Assembly (NCBI GenBank): GCA_017475805.1
Contig: JAFVEW010000006.1
Coordinates: forward strand, 1 to 12,075
Length of the DNA: 12,075 bases
Reading direction: 5' to 3'
Source of the DNA: Synergistaceae bacterium
GTDB lineage: Bacteria > Synergistota > Synergistia > Synergistales > Aminobacteriaceae
Shown: in pieces, positions 5,462 to 12,075 of the stretch
Layout: each line of letters begins with the position of its first letter
How positions within the stretch are numbered: the first letter of the stretch is position 1
Notes under the pieces: model-generated
Told to the model about the DNA's origin: nothing
Database searches by the model: none
What the model saw: the letters and a program-made list of their open reading frames with translations, nothing else
Made by a program: the position numbers and the translations under genes

Positions 5462-5493
5462 AAGTAGGAGTTAGAAAGTAGGAAGTAGGAACT
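5462..5493 (+). repeat. Heptamer tandem repeat, copy 2 (after tpiA)
   Basis: Units AAGTAGG, AGTTAGA, AAGTAGG, AAGTAGG and a partial AACT lie immediately after the tpiA stop. This is the same repeat class and the same orientation relative to the gene as the copy after pgk, but not identical. Confidence 0.8.
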
Positions 5494-5518
5494 AAAAAAT
5501 ATTCTTTACTTCCTGCTT
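5476..5518 (+). terminator. Hairpin between tpiA and the exported-protein gene
   Basis: AAGTAGGAAGT (5476-5486), part of the heptamer repeat, pairs with ACTTCCTGCTT (5508-5518) over 11 positions with one T-G wobble. The loop is A/T-rich. It is followed by ATATTAAATAAAGG and the next ribosome site rather than a T-run, so termination would be partial at best. Confidence 0.45.
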
Positions 5519-5543
5519 ATATTAAATAAAGGAGGAGTTTTTT

Positions 5544-7220
5544 ATGAAGAAATTTCTATTAGCAGCTTTTTTGAGCGTCGTTGTTTTAACATCAGCGGCT
5601 TTTGCTGTCGAGGTTGAAGACGCGTTGACGCCTGCACCGGAGCAGTCTGTTTATGCGGTCTTGAAACTCGATGACACTCAGGCGTTATTAAAATGGATTT
5701 TCTCAAAAGAAAATATTGATACTTTCATGCCGTTAATCTTAGCGTCAGAAGAATCAAACGAGATTTTAGGCGTGATTGAAATGATCAGCGCATTCGCTGA
5801 AAATACGTCGTTGAAATCAGCTGCTCTTTTAGTCGGAGTTACCGGCGACAAAGCTCCAGAGCCGTTCTTCAAAATGGCTTTCACTGTAAAGCCCGAAGCC
5901 GCGCCGTTTTTCAAAAAAATTGCTGACGGAAGCGCGGAGGCTATTGACATCGCTAAATTAGTGATGGGCAAAGATAATCCGATGGCTGCGTTCGCTGAGA
6001 GCATGATTAAAGTTGAAAAGGCCGATGATAATATCCTTAAAATTGACAATGAAGTATTCTTGAAAGCTCAAGATAATATGATTGTCGCAGGACTTTCAGC
6101 CGATGACATTAAAACTTCTTTGAACGCTCTCGAAAATTCAGACGAAAGACTTTTCGCTAAAAAAGCCCGCAGATTTGCCCCGAAAGATTTTGCTTGGCTT
6201 CATGTTGATCCTGTAGCACTTAAAACGCTCGACGAAGATGACGAACTCGACCTCGAAGAAGCGAAAAAATATCTTGCCAAACCGATTGATATTGAGTACG
6301 GCTTCATGAGAGTTCCTGGAAAATTCTTAATGTCAATGGCATTTAATCTAAAAGAAGCTCTAACAAAAGAAGCTCTCGAAACGACAGGATTAAATAGAAA
6401 TTTCACGCTCACAAAAGGCGGAAATATTAACCTTTTAGGCGCAAAATCACCGTTATTAGCTCTCGGCGGCTTGCTGAACATTGAAGGACTCAAATTAACT
6501 GACGAAGGCCGCGATGCTTGGAAAGAATTTGTGAAACAGGCCAAGAATAGATTTGGAATTACAGAAGAAGATTTGAATAAATTTTTCGCTGGAACTTTCT
6601 CGCTCGTTGTGAATGACAATGTAACTATCGAGGGAATAAAACTTCCTGCTATTTATATTTCACAAAAAGACACTGACGGAGCCGATGAAAAAATCTTCGA
6701 GGCTTTTGAAAAATCGCCGCATTTCCATAAAGTTCAAGACGGCGTTTTGCAGATCGATTCTTCGCTTGTCCCTGCGCCGTGCTTCGTAAATAAAAATGAA
6801 GACGGGCTTGGAATTAATGTCGCCGAACTTGCGAATATTTCAGCAACACCGACATTAAAGCCTGCTCTTAAAGAATTAATGAATATCGATGCAACGTCAG
6901 CATTATGGCTTGATTTTGCTGAAATTCAGTCATGGATTCTTTCACCTGAAAACGGCGTTTTGACGCTGCTTGAACCTTTAGCGAGATTTTCAGGACAAGG
7001 CGAAATTTTTGATGCAGTCAAAGATGTTTTAAGCGCGAAATTCTCTGTTCCGTCAATGTCGATACACTCAGATTCGATTGAGGTAATTCACACTGAATTT
7101 GAAATTGACGAAGACGTTAAGGCCGAAGACGGTTTTATGTCAAAGTTAGTGAAAGTCGCGAAAAAATTTCTTTCGTTCGATAAGGTAGAGGACAAACCTG
7201 AATCTGAAGAAAGCAAGTAA
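5544..7220 (+). CDS. Secreted protein of unknown function (DUF3352-like layout)
   Basis: A 558-residue protein with a clear signal peptide (MKKFLLAAFLSVVVLTSAAF, cleavage predicted after AFA at residue 22) and no later membrane helix, so probably periplasmic or outer-surface. The mature part is a long alternation of beta strands and helices with recurring phrases about residual activity-free modules: FAWLHVDPVALKTL, then TSALWLDFAEIQSWI near 445-460, each preceded by short acidic helices. This suggests two or more related domains, as in bacterial DUF3352-type exported proteins, but the similarity is only in layout. The tail is charged (KVEDKPESEESK). A strong ribosome site (AAGGAGG, 5529-5535) lies 8 bases before the ATG. 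It follows tpiA and ends before a strong terminator. No catalytic motif was seen. Confidence 0.8.
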   Translation: MKKFLLAAFLSVVVLTSAAFAVEVEDALTPAPEQSVYAVLKLDDTQALLKWIFSKENIDTFMPLILASEESNEILGVIEMISAFAENTSLKSAALLVGVTGDKAPEPFFKMAFTVKPEAAPFFKKIADGSAEAIDIAKLVMGKDNPMAAFAESMIKVEKADDNILKIDNEVFLKAQDNMIVAGLSADDIKTSLNALENSDERLFAKKARRFAPKDFAWLHVDPVALKTLDEDDELDLEEAKKYLAKPIDIEYGFMRVPGKFLMSMAFNLKEALTKEALETTGLNRNFTLTKGGNINLLGAKSPLLALGGLLNIEGLKLTDEGRDAWKEFVKQAKNRFGITEEDLNKFFAGTFSLVVNDNVTIEGIKLPAIYISQKDTDGADEKIFEAFEKSPHFHKVQDGVLQIDSSLVPAPCFVNKNEDGLGINVAELANISATPTLKPALKELMNIDATSALWLDFAEIQSWILSPENGVLTLLEPLARFSGQGEIFDAVKDVLSAKFSVPSMSIHSDSIEVIHTEFEIDEDVKAEDGFMSKLVKVAKKFLSFDKVEDKPESEESK

Positions 7221-7266
7221 TTAAGCCAATTTAGGCTAAAAATTTTATAAGTTAAGTCATAAACGA

Positions 7267-7305
7267 ACCTCGCGGCTTTTTTAGAGAGGTCGCGAGGTCT
7301 TTTTT
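7267..7305 (+). terminator. Rho-independent terminator after the exported-protein gene
   Basis: ACCTCGCG (7267-7274) pairs perfectly with CGCGAGGT (7291-7298). The stem can extend inward by several weaker pairs. A run of six T follows at 7300-7305. It ends 22 bases before the GTG at 7328, leaving little room for a separate promoter ahead of nrdJ. Confidence 0.85.
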
Positions 7306-7327
7306 ATGCACTTTTTTAACTGAAAGG

Positions 7328-9856
7328 GTGAAAACTTCGATAAATACTATGAAAGAGAAAAATATAAAAAATTACTTTAACTTTGATATAGATCACGAAA
7401 AAAGCGGGGCTATGCTCTCTGAAAACGCTTTATGGCTTCTTGAGCAGCGTTATTTTGTTCAGAGATTTGACGCTGAAATCGGAGGCGTTAGAAAAGAACA
7501 AAATTTTTCTGAGTTTGTCCGCCGTGTCGCCCGCACTGTTGCAAGCGCAGAAGTTAATTATTCTGACGATATAAAATGGATTAGAACTCTTGAAAAAAAT
7601 ATCGCTGATGATATTTTGAACAGAAGATTTTTATTTAATTCTCCGTGTTTATTCAGCGCAGGAGCAGGCTTGACTATAATTCCCGAGTTCAGCGAATTAA
7701 TTTATAAAGACGTCGAGGCCATGAGCTTTGATGACTATAAAAAATTATTCGACTCGAAAACAAAAAATCAGCAGTTATTTGCCTGCTTCGTTATAACTGT
7801 TCCTGACAGCATTGAAGGAATTTTTGAGAGCGTAAAGAACGCGAGCATTATAAGCAAATTCGGCGGCGGCGTCGGCGGAAATTTCGGCCATTTACGCGAG
7901 CACAGCTCCGAGATAGCAGGCGGAACAGGCGGCAAGGCTTCAGGGCCTGTATCTTTCATGGAAACGTGGAACACTATGGGCGCGGTAGTCGTTCAAGGCG
8001 GCAAACGTCGTGCGGCTTTAATGGGAATGTTATTCGACGATCACCCGGATATTTATGATTTTATTGACTGCAAGACTGAAGACGGAAAATTATCTTATTT
8101 TAATATCTCCGTCGCTATTTCAGATAAATTAATGAACTTGGCCGGCACTGACGAAGAATTTGAACTTCATTCGCGTGTTGACGGGAGCACAGTCCGAACA
8201 GTCAAAGCTAAAGACTTAATGAATCATATTTGCGAGGCCGCTTGGAAACGCGGAGACCCTGGAGTCTTTTTCATTGACAGAGCTCGTCAGGATAATTTAT
8301 TGAAGCTCGGTGCAGAATGGGAAATCGAATCAACTAACCCTTGCGGTGAGCAGCCTTTGCCGAATTTCACAAGCTGCAATTTAGGCTCAATTAACGTCGA
8401 GATGTTCGTTGACGAAAATAAAAATTTCGACTGGGAAAAATTCTCGGCGCAAGCTTTCAGGTCAATTTATTATCTTGATTTAGTCATTGACGCCTGCATG
8501 TATCCTCTTGAGAAAATCGGCGATAGAACGAAAGCTATTCGTCCTGTCGGCTTGGGCATTATGGGACTTGCTGACGCCTCGATAATGCAGGGTATCGCTT
8601 ACGGCTCTGACGAGTTCAATGCGTTCTGCAAAAAATTAGGCGGCGTTTTCGCTCGTTCCGCTTTAATGTCGACCGTGAAAATCGTAACTGACGCAGGTAA
8701 ATCTCCGTTCCCTGAGCATGAATTAGTGAAAGATTTATTTGAAGGCTCAAAACTTCCTTCAAACGAAGACGAATATTTTGAAATTCTTGCTCATATGCGG
8801 CGCGAAGGTCAAATTCCTACGACGTTAATTAACACTCTCGAACAATTTGATTTTGATGACGGCGTTTTCATTCTTGAAAATTTATTCGCTGGTAAACTTC
8901 GTAACAGCCGCAGACTTTCAATAGCTCCTACGGGTTCAATTTCAATGTTACTTGATACGAGTTCAGGAATTGAACCTAATTTTGCTTGGTCATGGAACAG
9001 AAGAATAATGAAAACCGACGGCTCAGGCTTTGAAGACCGCGATTTTTGGCATAAATTATTAACTCCTGAACAACGCGCAGAATATAGAGCCTCGGGCGGT
9101 CATCTTTCAGACCCTGCTTATGTTACGGCCTACGACATCACGACACAGCAGCACGTGAACGTTACGGGAATTTTCGCTCAGATTATCGACAGCGGCATCA
9201 GCAAGACCGTTAATTTGCCTAACTCAGCAACTGTTGAAGACGTCAGGCGAGTTTATCAAGACTGTTACAACATGGGCTGCAAAGGCATAACGATTTACCG
9301 CGACGGTTCGCGCTCATTTCAGCCGATTGAAGTCAAAAAAGAGGAAGTCGAACAAAGCAAAGACCCTGAGGAATTAGTCCCTGAAATTAAATATAAGAAA
9401 GTCAAAGAACGTCCCGGCCTCGTCGTTTTTGGAAAAACAATAAAAGACACAACGCCTTGGGGAAGCATTTACGTAACGCTGAATTTTGACGGCAAAGAGC
9501 CTTTTGAAATTTTTATAAACGTCGGCAAGAGCGGCTCTGAATTAAAAGCAATGACCGAAGCATTATCTCGTGTGATTTCAATCGGCCTTCGTTCGGGCTG
9601 CAGCCTTGAAGATTTCATTGACACGTTAAAAGGCTTATCCGGCAAAGAATACTGGATGTTAAACTGCGACGATGACCACGTAGCGCGCTCGATACCTGAC
9701 GCTATAGCGATTTTGCTTGAAAAATTAATTGACCGTCAGACAACTAACGCAAGACTGCAAGATAAATCTTTAATCTGCCCGGACTGCGGCTCGCCGTTAG
9801 AAATGATTTCAGGCTGCGAATATTGTTTCAGCTGCGGCTATTCACCTTGTAAATAG
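7328..9856 (+). CDS. nrdJ: Vitamin B12-dependent ribonucleotide reductase (class II)
   Basis: Adenosylcobalamin-dependent class II enzyme that reduces ribonucleotides to deoxyribonucleotides without oxygen or a second radical subunit. In 842 residues: an N-terminal helical part (SENALWLLEQRYF); the catalytic barrel with Cys153 (FACFV), FGGGVGGNFG (178-187), the radical-site motif NPCGE (337-341, Cys339 as thiyl residue, Asn337 and Glu341), Cys350 as probable disulfide partner of Cys153, and PTGSIS (534-539). A TSCPD-type domain lies at about 690-775. A Cys-rich tail (Cys817, 820, 830, 833, 836, 841) likely carries the re-reduction thiols and perhaps zinc. The start is uncertain: GTG at 7328 has AAAGG directly against it, while ATG at 7349 (835 residues) has no well-spaced site. 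No NrdR box or cobalamin riboswitch was seen upstream. Confidence 0.96.
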   Translation: MKTSINTMKEKNIKNYFNFDIDHEKSGAMLSENALWLLEQRYFVQRFDAEIGGVRKEQNFSEFVRRVARTVASAEVNYSDDIKWIRTLEKNIADDILNRRFLFNSPCLFSAGAGLTIIPEFSELIYKDVEAMSFDDYKKLFDSKTKNQQLFACFVITVPDSIEGIFESVKNASIISKFGGGVGGNFGHLREHSSEIAGGTGGKASGPVSFMETWNTMGAVVVQGGKRRAALMGMLFDDHPDIYDFIDCKTEDGKLSYFNISVAISDKLMNLAGTDEEFELHSRVDGSTVRTVKAKDLMNHICEAAWKRGDPGVFFIDRARQDNLLKLGAEWEIESTNPCGEQPLPNFTSCNLGSINVEMFVDENKNFDWEKFSAQAFRSIYYLDLVIDACMYPLEKIGDRTKAIRPVGLGIMGLADASIMQGIAYGSDEFNAFCKKLGGVFARSALMSTVKIVTDAGKSPFPEHELVKDLFEGSKLPSNEDEYFEILAHMRREGQIPTTLINTLEQFDFDDGVFILENLFAGKLRNSRRLSIAPTGSISMLLDTSSGIEPNFAWSWNRRIMKTDGSGFEDRDFWHKLLTPEQRAEYRASGGHLSDPAYVTAYDITTQQHVNVTGIFAQIIDSGISKTVNLPNSATVEDVRRVYQDCYNMGCKGITIYRDGSRSFQPIEVKKEEVEQSKDPEELVPEIKYKKVKERPGLVVFGKTIKDTTPWGSIYVTLNFDGKEPFEIFINVGKSGSELKAMTEALSRVISIGLRSGCSLEDFIDTLKGLSGKEYWMLNCDDDHVARSIPDAIAILLEKLIDRQTTNARLQDKSLICPDCGSPLEMISGCEYCFSCGYSPCK

Positions 9857-9865
9857 ATAAAATAA

Positions 9866-9915
9866 AAGAGTTAGGAAAGAGTGATAAAAAACTCAATCCT
9901 AACTCTTATTTTTTT
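9866..9915 (+). terminator. Rho-independent terminator of nrdJ
   Basis: AAGAGTTAGGA (9866-9876) pairs perfectly with TCCTAACTCTT (9897-9907). An inner GAGT/ACTC pairing lengthens the stem, and seven T follow at 9909-9915. The left arm contains the AGTTAGG unit of the heptamer repeats found after other genes. It begins 9 bases after the nrdJ stop. Confidence 0.93.
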
Positions 9916-10109
9916 GCCTAATATTATTCCCTTACATACTCACAAAACTGCAATAACAAGCGTATAAAACGCATTAAAAAGCTCGTTGTATAGTTAATAG
10001 TTTTATTGTGTCTTTTTAGAGCCCAAACACTTCAAAATGTAACCCCTCGCCAGCAAGCTAAATAAAATCTTTCAGCAATAAAGGACATAACGAATGAAAA
10101 ATCTTTTTC
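9916..10109. other. Gene-free convergent intergenic stretch
   Basis: Between the two facing terminators and the heptamer repeat I see no ORF with a plausible ribosome site and coding character, no tRNA and no clear RNA motif. The sequence is A/T-rich. It holds short weak inverted repeats, for example GCGT/ACGC near 9960-9973, and a palindrome TGAAAAATCTTTTTCA at 10094-10109. Confidence 0.5.
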
Positions 10110-10143
10110 ACTTCCTACTTCCTAACTCCTAATTCCTACTTGC
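10110..10143 (-). repeat. Heptamer tandem repeat, inverted copy 3
   Basis: The minus strand of these 34 bases is identical to the plus strand of 4619-4652, about 5.5 kb away. It lies just past the terminator of the minus-strand gene. The AGTAGGA-bearing strand is therefore again the sense strand downstream of a gene 3' end. Confidence 0.88.
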
Positions 10144-10181
10144 AAAAAGAAAACTCCCCGTCTCATGCCGCGAGACAGGGA
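10143..10181 (-). terminator. Rho-independent terminator of the Synerg-CTERM gene
   Basis: On the minus strand TCCCTGTCTC (10181-10172) pairs with GAGACGGGGA (10164-10155) over 10 positions including one U-G wobble. The loop is 7 bases (GCGGCAT), followed by GTTTTCTTTTTG. It lies 72 bases past the stop codon of the secreted-protein gene. Confidence 0.93.
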
Positions 10182-10253
10182 ATTTCTTCATTAGGTTGGT
10201 TTTGTTTTATAGATAACGCCGTTACTTAACGTAGCGTCGTTCGCTGAATTTAA

Positions 10254-11939
10254 TTACTTGCTTTTTTTGATTAAAGCAAGAACTGCCAATGCTGCGATTC
10301 CTGCAAAGCCTGCGTTGCAACCGCCGCCTGAACTGCTGGTTGAAGACGGAGTCTCAGGTTCTGTTGGATCTGTTGAGCCTTTCTCCTCAGTTACTGTAAC
10401 CAGCGTATATGTGCCAGCTTCAAGTTTTTCTGTTGATGTTACGTAGGTTGACGTGCCTTCTGTGAGTTCTTTGCAGTTTTCGTCAAGAAGTTTTGCGTCG
10501 TAACTGCTGCTTGCTTCGGCTACCGTAATGCTTGAAGGAGCGACTTCCTTGACGAAATAAACTTTAACTGCGGCATCCTTAGCGCATTTCACCAAGAGGT
10601 AACCTGCCTCTGTGAGTGTGTATTTCTTTACGCCTGCTACATTGCCTTTGTCAAAGCCGGCTTTGTCCACAAGGGCTGTTTGCGTTTCTTCATCGATTGT
10701 TCCTGCGGCGGCTTCTGTTGCTGTCTTTGCAAAATCGGTTACATTCGCTGCTTTTGAGGCCGCAAGCAGATTATCCTGTGAAACTGTTTCGAGCGTGCTG
10801 GGGTCTACGACTGTGTCTGTATTCGTCTCAGGCGTCTCAGTATTGCCCTCTCCTGCAGCGACTAATGCCAATGACGCGAATTTATCTGTTGATTCAAGAA
10901 GCGTTAATGTTGTGCCGCTTAACGAATAGAATGCTGAAGCTTTGCCGTGATGGACAACCGCTAAAACGCTGTCAGTCTTGTCGAAGTAGATATCCAAGCT
11001 GGCTTTCACAACACCCTTGACGTCTGCCGAAATGTTTCTATCGGTGGTCGATTTCGTGACATTCTTTATTTTAGTTGTTGTACCGTCATCAGTGGTCTCG
11101 GTAGAAGTTTCGACTTTCAGCCACACAAAGTTCAATTCCTTATCCTTACTCTCTAAGCCGTATACGAATCCGTCGTCGCCCATCGCAAAGAGTGCTTCGT
11201 AGTCTCCATCTACATCCAAGTCGTTGTATATTGAGAATTTAGGTGATGAAATAATTGCCTTAGTCAATGATGCTGTATAGAGATGCCATCCGTCTGAAAC
11301 GTAAACAACATTATTGTCTACTACATTGCCATATCTACCAGCAAGCCTATCACTTGACATAGGCTGAACCAACTTAACATAAGTTCCGTCCGACTTAGCT
11401 GTAACTTTAGAAAATTCGGCCATATCAGGACTTCCTTCACCATCAGTAGAGCCAATTAAATAAAGTTTTGAGTCATATGCAAACAAAGCGTCAGCTGAAA
11501 TATTCTTAAGGTCAGCAGAACCTGTAAATTTGCCATCTTTATCAATTTTATTAATTGCTCTACCACCGCCAATCAAAAGAATATCGTCTTTGAACTTAAA
11601 GACCTTGCTGACTTGGCCGAGTCCAGTCGTCTTGACGGTCTTATCATACGTTACACTGCCATCTTCACCTGCGGAAAAGAGCAATACCTGATCGAGACTA
11701 GTAGCAATAACTTTACCGTCTGAATAGAAGAATCTATCTCCAGACTCAATTTTAGACTTATAGACTGTGTTTCCTTCATATACTACTTTATCAGTGGCCG
11801 AAGGATTTACTGTAACCTTCTCGACGTTTCCATCTGCGTCAACGCCTAAAAACGTCGTAGCTGAAGCTATCGATGCAAACGCTGCTACGAATACAAGAGC
11901 CATGACAAAGCATAACGCTCTAAAACTTTTTATCTTCAA
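10254..11939 (-). CDS. Secreted Synerg-CTERM protein with propeller-like repeats
   Basis: A 561-residue exported protein. Residues 1-27 are a signal peptide (core ALCFVMALVFVAAFASIASA). Residues about 28-365 contain recurring beta-strand units (KDDILLIGGG, DSKLYLIGS, NNVVYVSDGWHLY, DGFVYGLES) that look like blades of a beta-propeller. A Thr/Glu/Ala-rich linker follows, then a smaller beta domain at about 430-515. From about 517 a Pro/Ser/Thr-rich stretch leads to SSSGGGCNAGFAG (Cys541), a hydrophobic helix and KKSK. This is the Synerg-CTERM signal, presumed to be cut or modified by a dedicated sorting enzyme so that the protein ends on the cell envelope. The start is TTG at 11939, supported by GAAAGGGG (11949-11956) 9 bases upstream; the first in-frame ATG would cut the signal peptide. 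Ligand and function are unknown. Confidence 0.85.
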   Translation of the reverse strand: MKIKSFRALCFVMALVFVAAFASIASATTFLGVDADGNVEKVTVNPSATDKVVYEGNTVYKSKIESGDRFFYSDGKVIATSLDQVLLFSAGEDGSVTYDKTVKTTGLGQVSKVFKFKDDILLIGGGRAINKIDKDGKFTGSADLKNISADALFAYDSKLYLIGSTDGEGSPDMAEFSKVTAKSDGTYVKLVQPMSSDRLAGRYGNVVDNNVVYVSDGWHLYTASLTKAIISSPKFSIYNDLDVDGDYEALFAMGDDGFVYGLESKDKELNFVWLKVETSTETTDDGTTTKIKNVTKSTTDRNISADVKGVVKASLDIYFDKTDSVLAVVHHGKASAFYSLSGTTLTLLESTDKFASLALVAAGEGNTETPETNTDTVVDPSTLETVSQDNLLAASKAANVTDFAKTATEAAAGTIDEETQTALVDKAGFDKGNVAGVKKYTLTEAGYLLVKCAKDAAVKVYFVKEVAPSSITVAEASSSYDAKLLDENCKELTEGTSTYVTSTEKLEAGTYTLVTVTEEKGSTDPTEPETPSSTSSSGGGCNAGFAGIAALAVLALIKKSK

Positions 11940-11955
11940 AATTAAAAACCCCTTT

Positions 11956-11974
11956 CAAGAAATTTTTTTTCTTG
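11956..11974 (-). repeat. Leader hairpin just before the ribosome site
   Basis: CAAGAAA (11956-11962) and TTTCTTG (11968-11974) form a perfect 7-base stem with a 5-base loop, adjoining the Shine-Dalgarno sequence of the minus-strand secreted-protein gene. It could stabilise the mRNA 5' end or modulate ribosome access. Confidence 0.45.
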
Positions 11975-12002
11975 TTTATATATAAAAAAATCCCTCTGTT
12001 CA
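11975..12002 (-). promoter_or_regulatory. Candidate promoter of the Synerg-CTERM gene
   Basis: On the minus strand TGAACA (12002-11997, four of six consensus bases) and TATAAA (11980-11975, five of six) are 16 bases apart. Transcription would start near 11968, giving a leader of about 30 bases. The region is A/T-rich, so chance matches are likely. Confidence 0.35.
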
Positions 12003-12041
12003 TGTTATTGCAGGGGCGGCATCCCCATGACGAACAGAAGG
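11984..12041 (-). terminator. Branched terminator hairpin upstream of the Synerg-CTERM gene
   Basis: On the minus strand TCCTTCTGTTC (12041-12031) pairs with GAACAGAGGGA (12001-11991) over 11 positions with one U-G wobble, directly followed by seven T (11990-11984). The apical part contains its own GGGG/CCCC stem. It is either the terminator of a gene beyond the right edge or an attenuator in the leader of the secreted-protein gene. Its 5' arm also belongs to an alternative hairpin at 12038-12060. Confidence 0.75.
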
Positions 12042-12060
12042 ATTGATTTATATCATCCTT
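12038..12060 (-). promoter_or_regulatory. Alternative hairpin overlapping the terminator 5' arm
   Basis: On the minus strand AAGGATGAT (12060-12052) pairs with ATC (12047-12045) and ATCCTT (12043-12038) around the loop ATAA, with one bulged A: nine pairs in all. Its 3' arm shares 12038-12042 with the terminator stem, so the two cannot form together, as in an antiterminator/terminator pair. Function is inferred from geometry only. Confidence 0.35.
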
Positions 12061-12075
12061 TGAAAAGTCTTTTAC

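Noticed and set aside
7221..7327. A cobalamin riboswitch ahead of the B12-dependent reductase
   Set aside because: The space is only 107 bases, holds a simple terminator, and has no B12-box-like conserved core.
10094..10132. A tiny plus-strand ORF starting with ATG at 10094 behind AAAGGA
   Set aside because: Only 12 codons, most of them inside the heptamer repeat; coding is not credible.
10258..11985. Several plus-strand ORFs of 61-134 residues across the right-hand gene
   Set aside because: They are antisense shadows of the secreted-protein gene, with odd Ser/Val/Leu-rich composition and no ribosome sites.

Overview
The window most likely comes from a low-GC member of the Synergistota (Synergistaceae-like), probably an uncultured gut or anaerobic lineage. 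The main reason is the C-terminus of the minus-strand secreted protein at the right. It has a Ser/Thr/Pro-rich linker, the motif SSSGGGCNAGFAG, one hydrophobic helix and a basic tail, which is the Synerg-CTERM sorting-signal pattern. A stand-alone adenosylcobalamin-dependent ribonucleotide reductase and pgk-tpiA glycolytic genes fit an anaerobe.

Left part (1-3115): an accessory and decaying region. All intact genes here are on the plus strand. They are the 3' end of an Ltp-repeat surface protein, a coiled-coil protein with a C-terminal membrane anchor, a RelB/RelE-type toxin-antitoxin pair, a second coiled-coil/membrane protein with a signal peptide, and a frameshifted HigA-like antitoxin. 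From about 2060 to 3115 there is no intact gene, only wreckage. It holds a 3'-terminal tRNA fragment resembling an attachment-site scar, a plus-strand gene remnant with an in-frame stop and a frameshift, and a heavily mutated P4-type tyrosine integrase on the minus strand. That integrase has lost its whole catalytic domain. An intact tRNA-Ser(CGA) follows directly, consistent with a tRNA-associated integration hotspot.

Core part (3164-9915): tRNA-Ser(CGA), pgk, tpiA, a secreted protein of unknown function, and nrdJ, all on the plus strand. pgk and tpiA encode consecutive-pathway glycolytic enzymes. They are separated by a heptamer-repeat hairpin, and tpiA by a similar one from the exported-protein gene. 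A clear Rho-independent terminator follows the exported-protein gene and another follows nrdJ.

Right part (9916-12075): a gene-free convergent region carrying an inverted 34-base copy of the heptamer repeat and a strong minus-strand terminator. The minus-strand Synerg-CTERM protein gene follows, starting at a TTG. Its leader holds a branched terminator hairpin whose 5' arm can also pair in an alternative upstream hairpin.

The most notable observations are the layered remains of mobile elements next to tRNA-Ser, the heptamer repeats that keep one orientation relative to transcription at gene 3' ends, the attenuator-like leader at the right edge, and the small accessory cassette of coiled-coil/membrane proteins around a toxin-antitoxin pair. 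I did not find a clearly new complete system.
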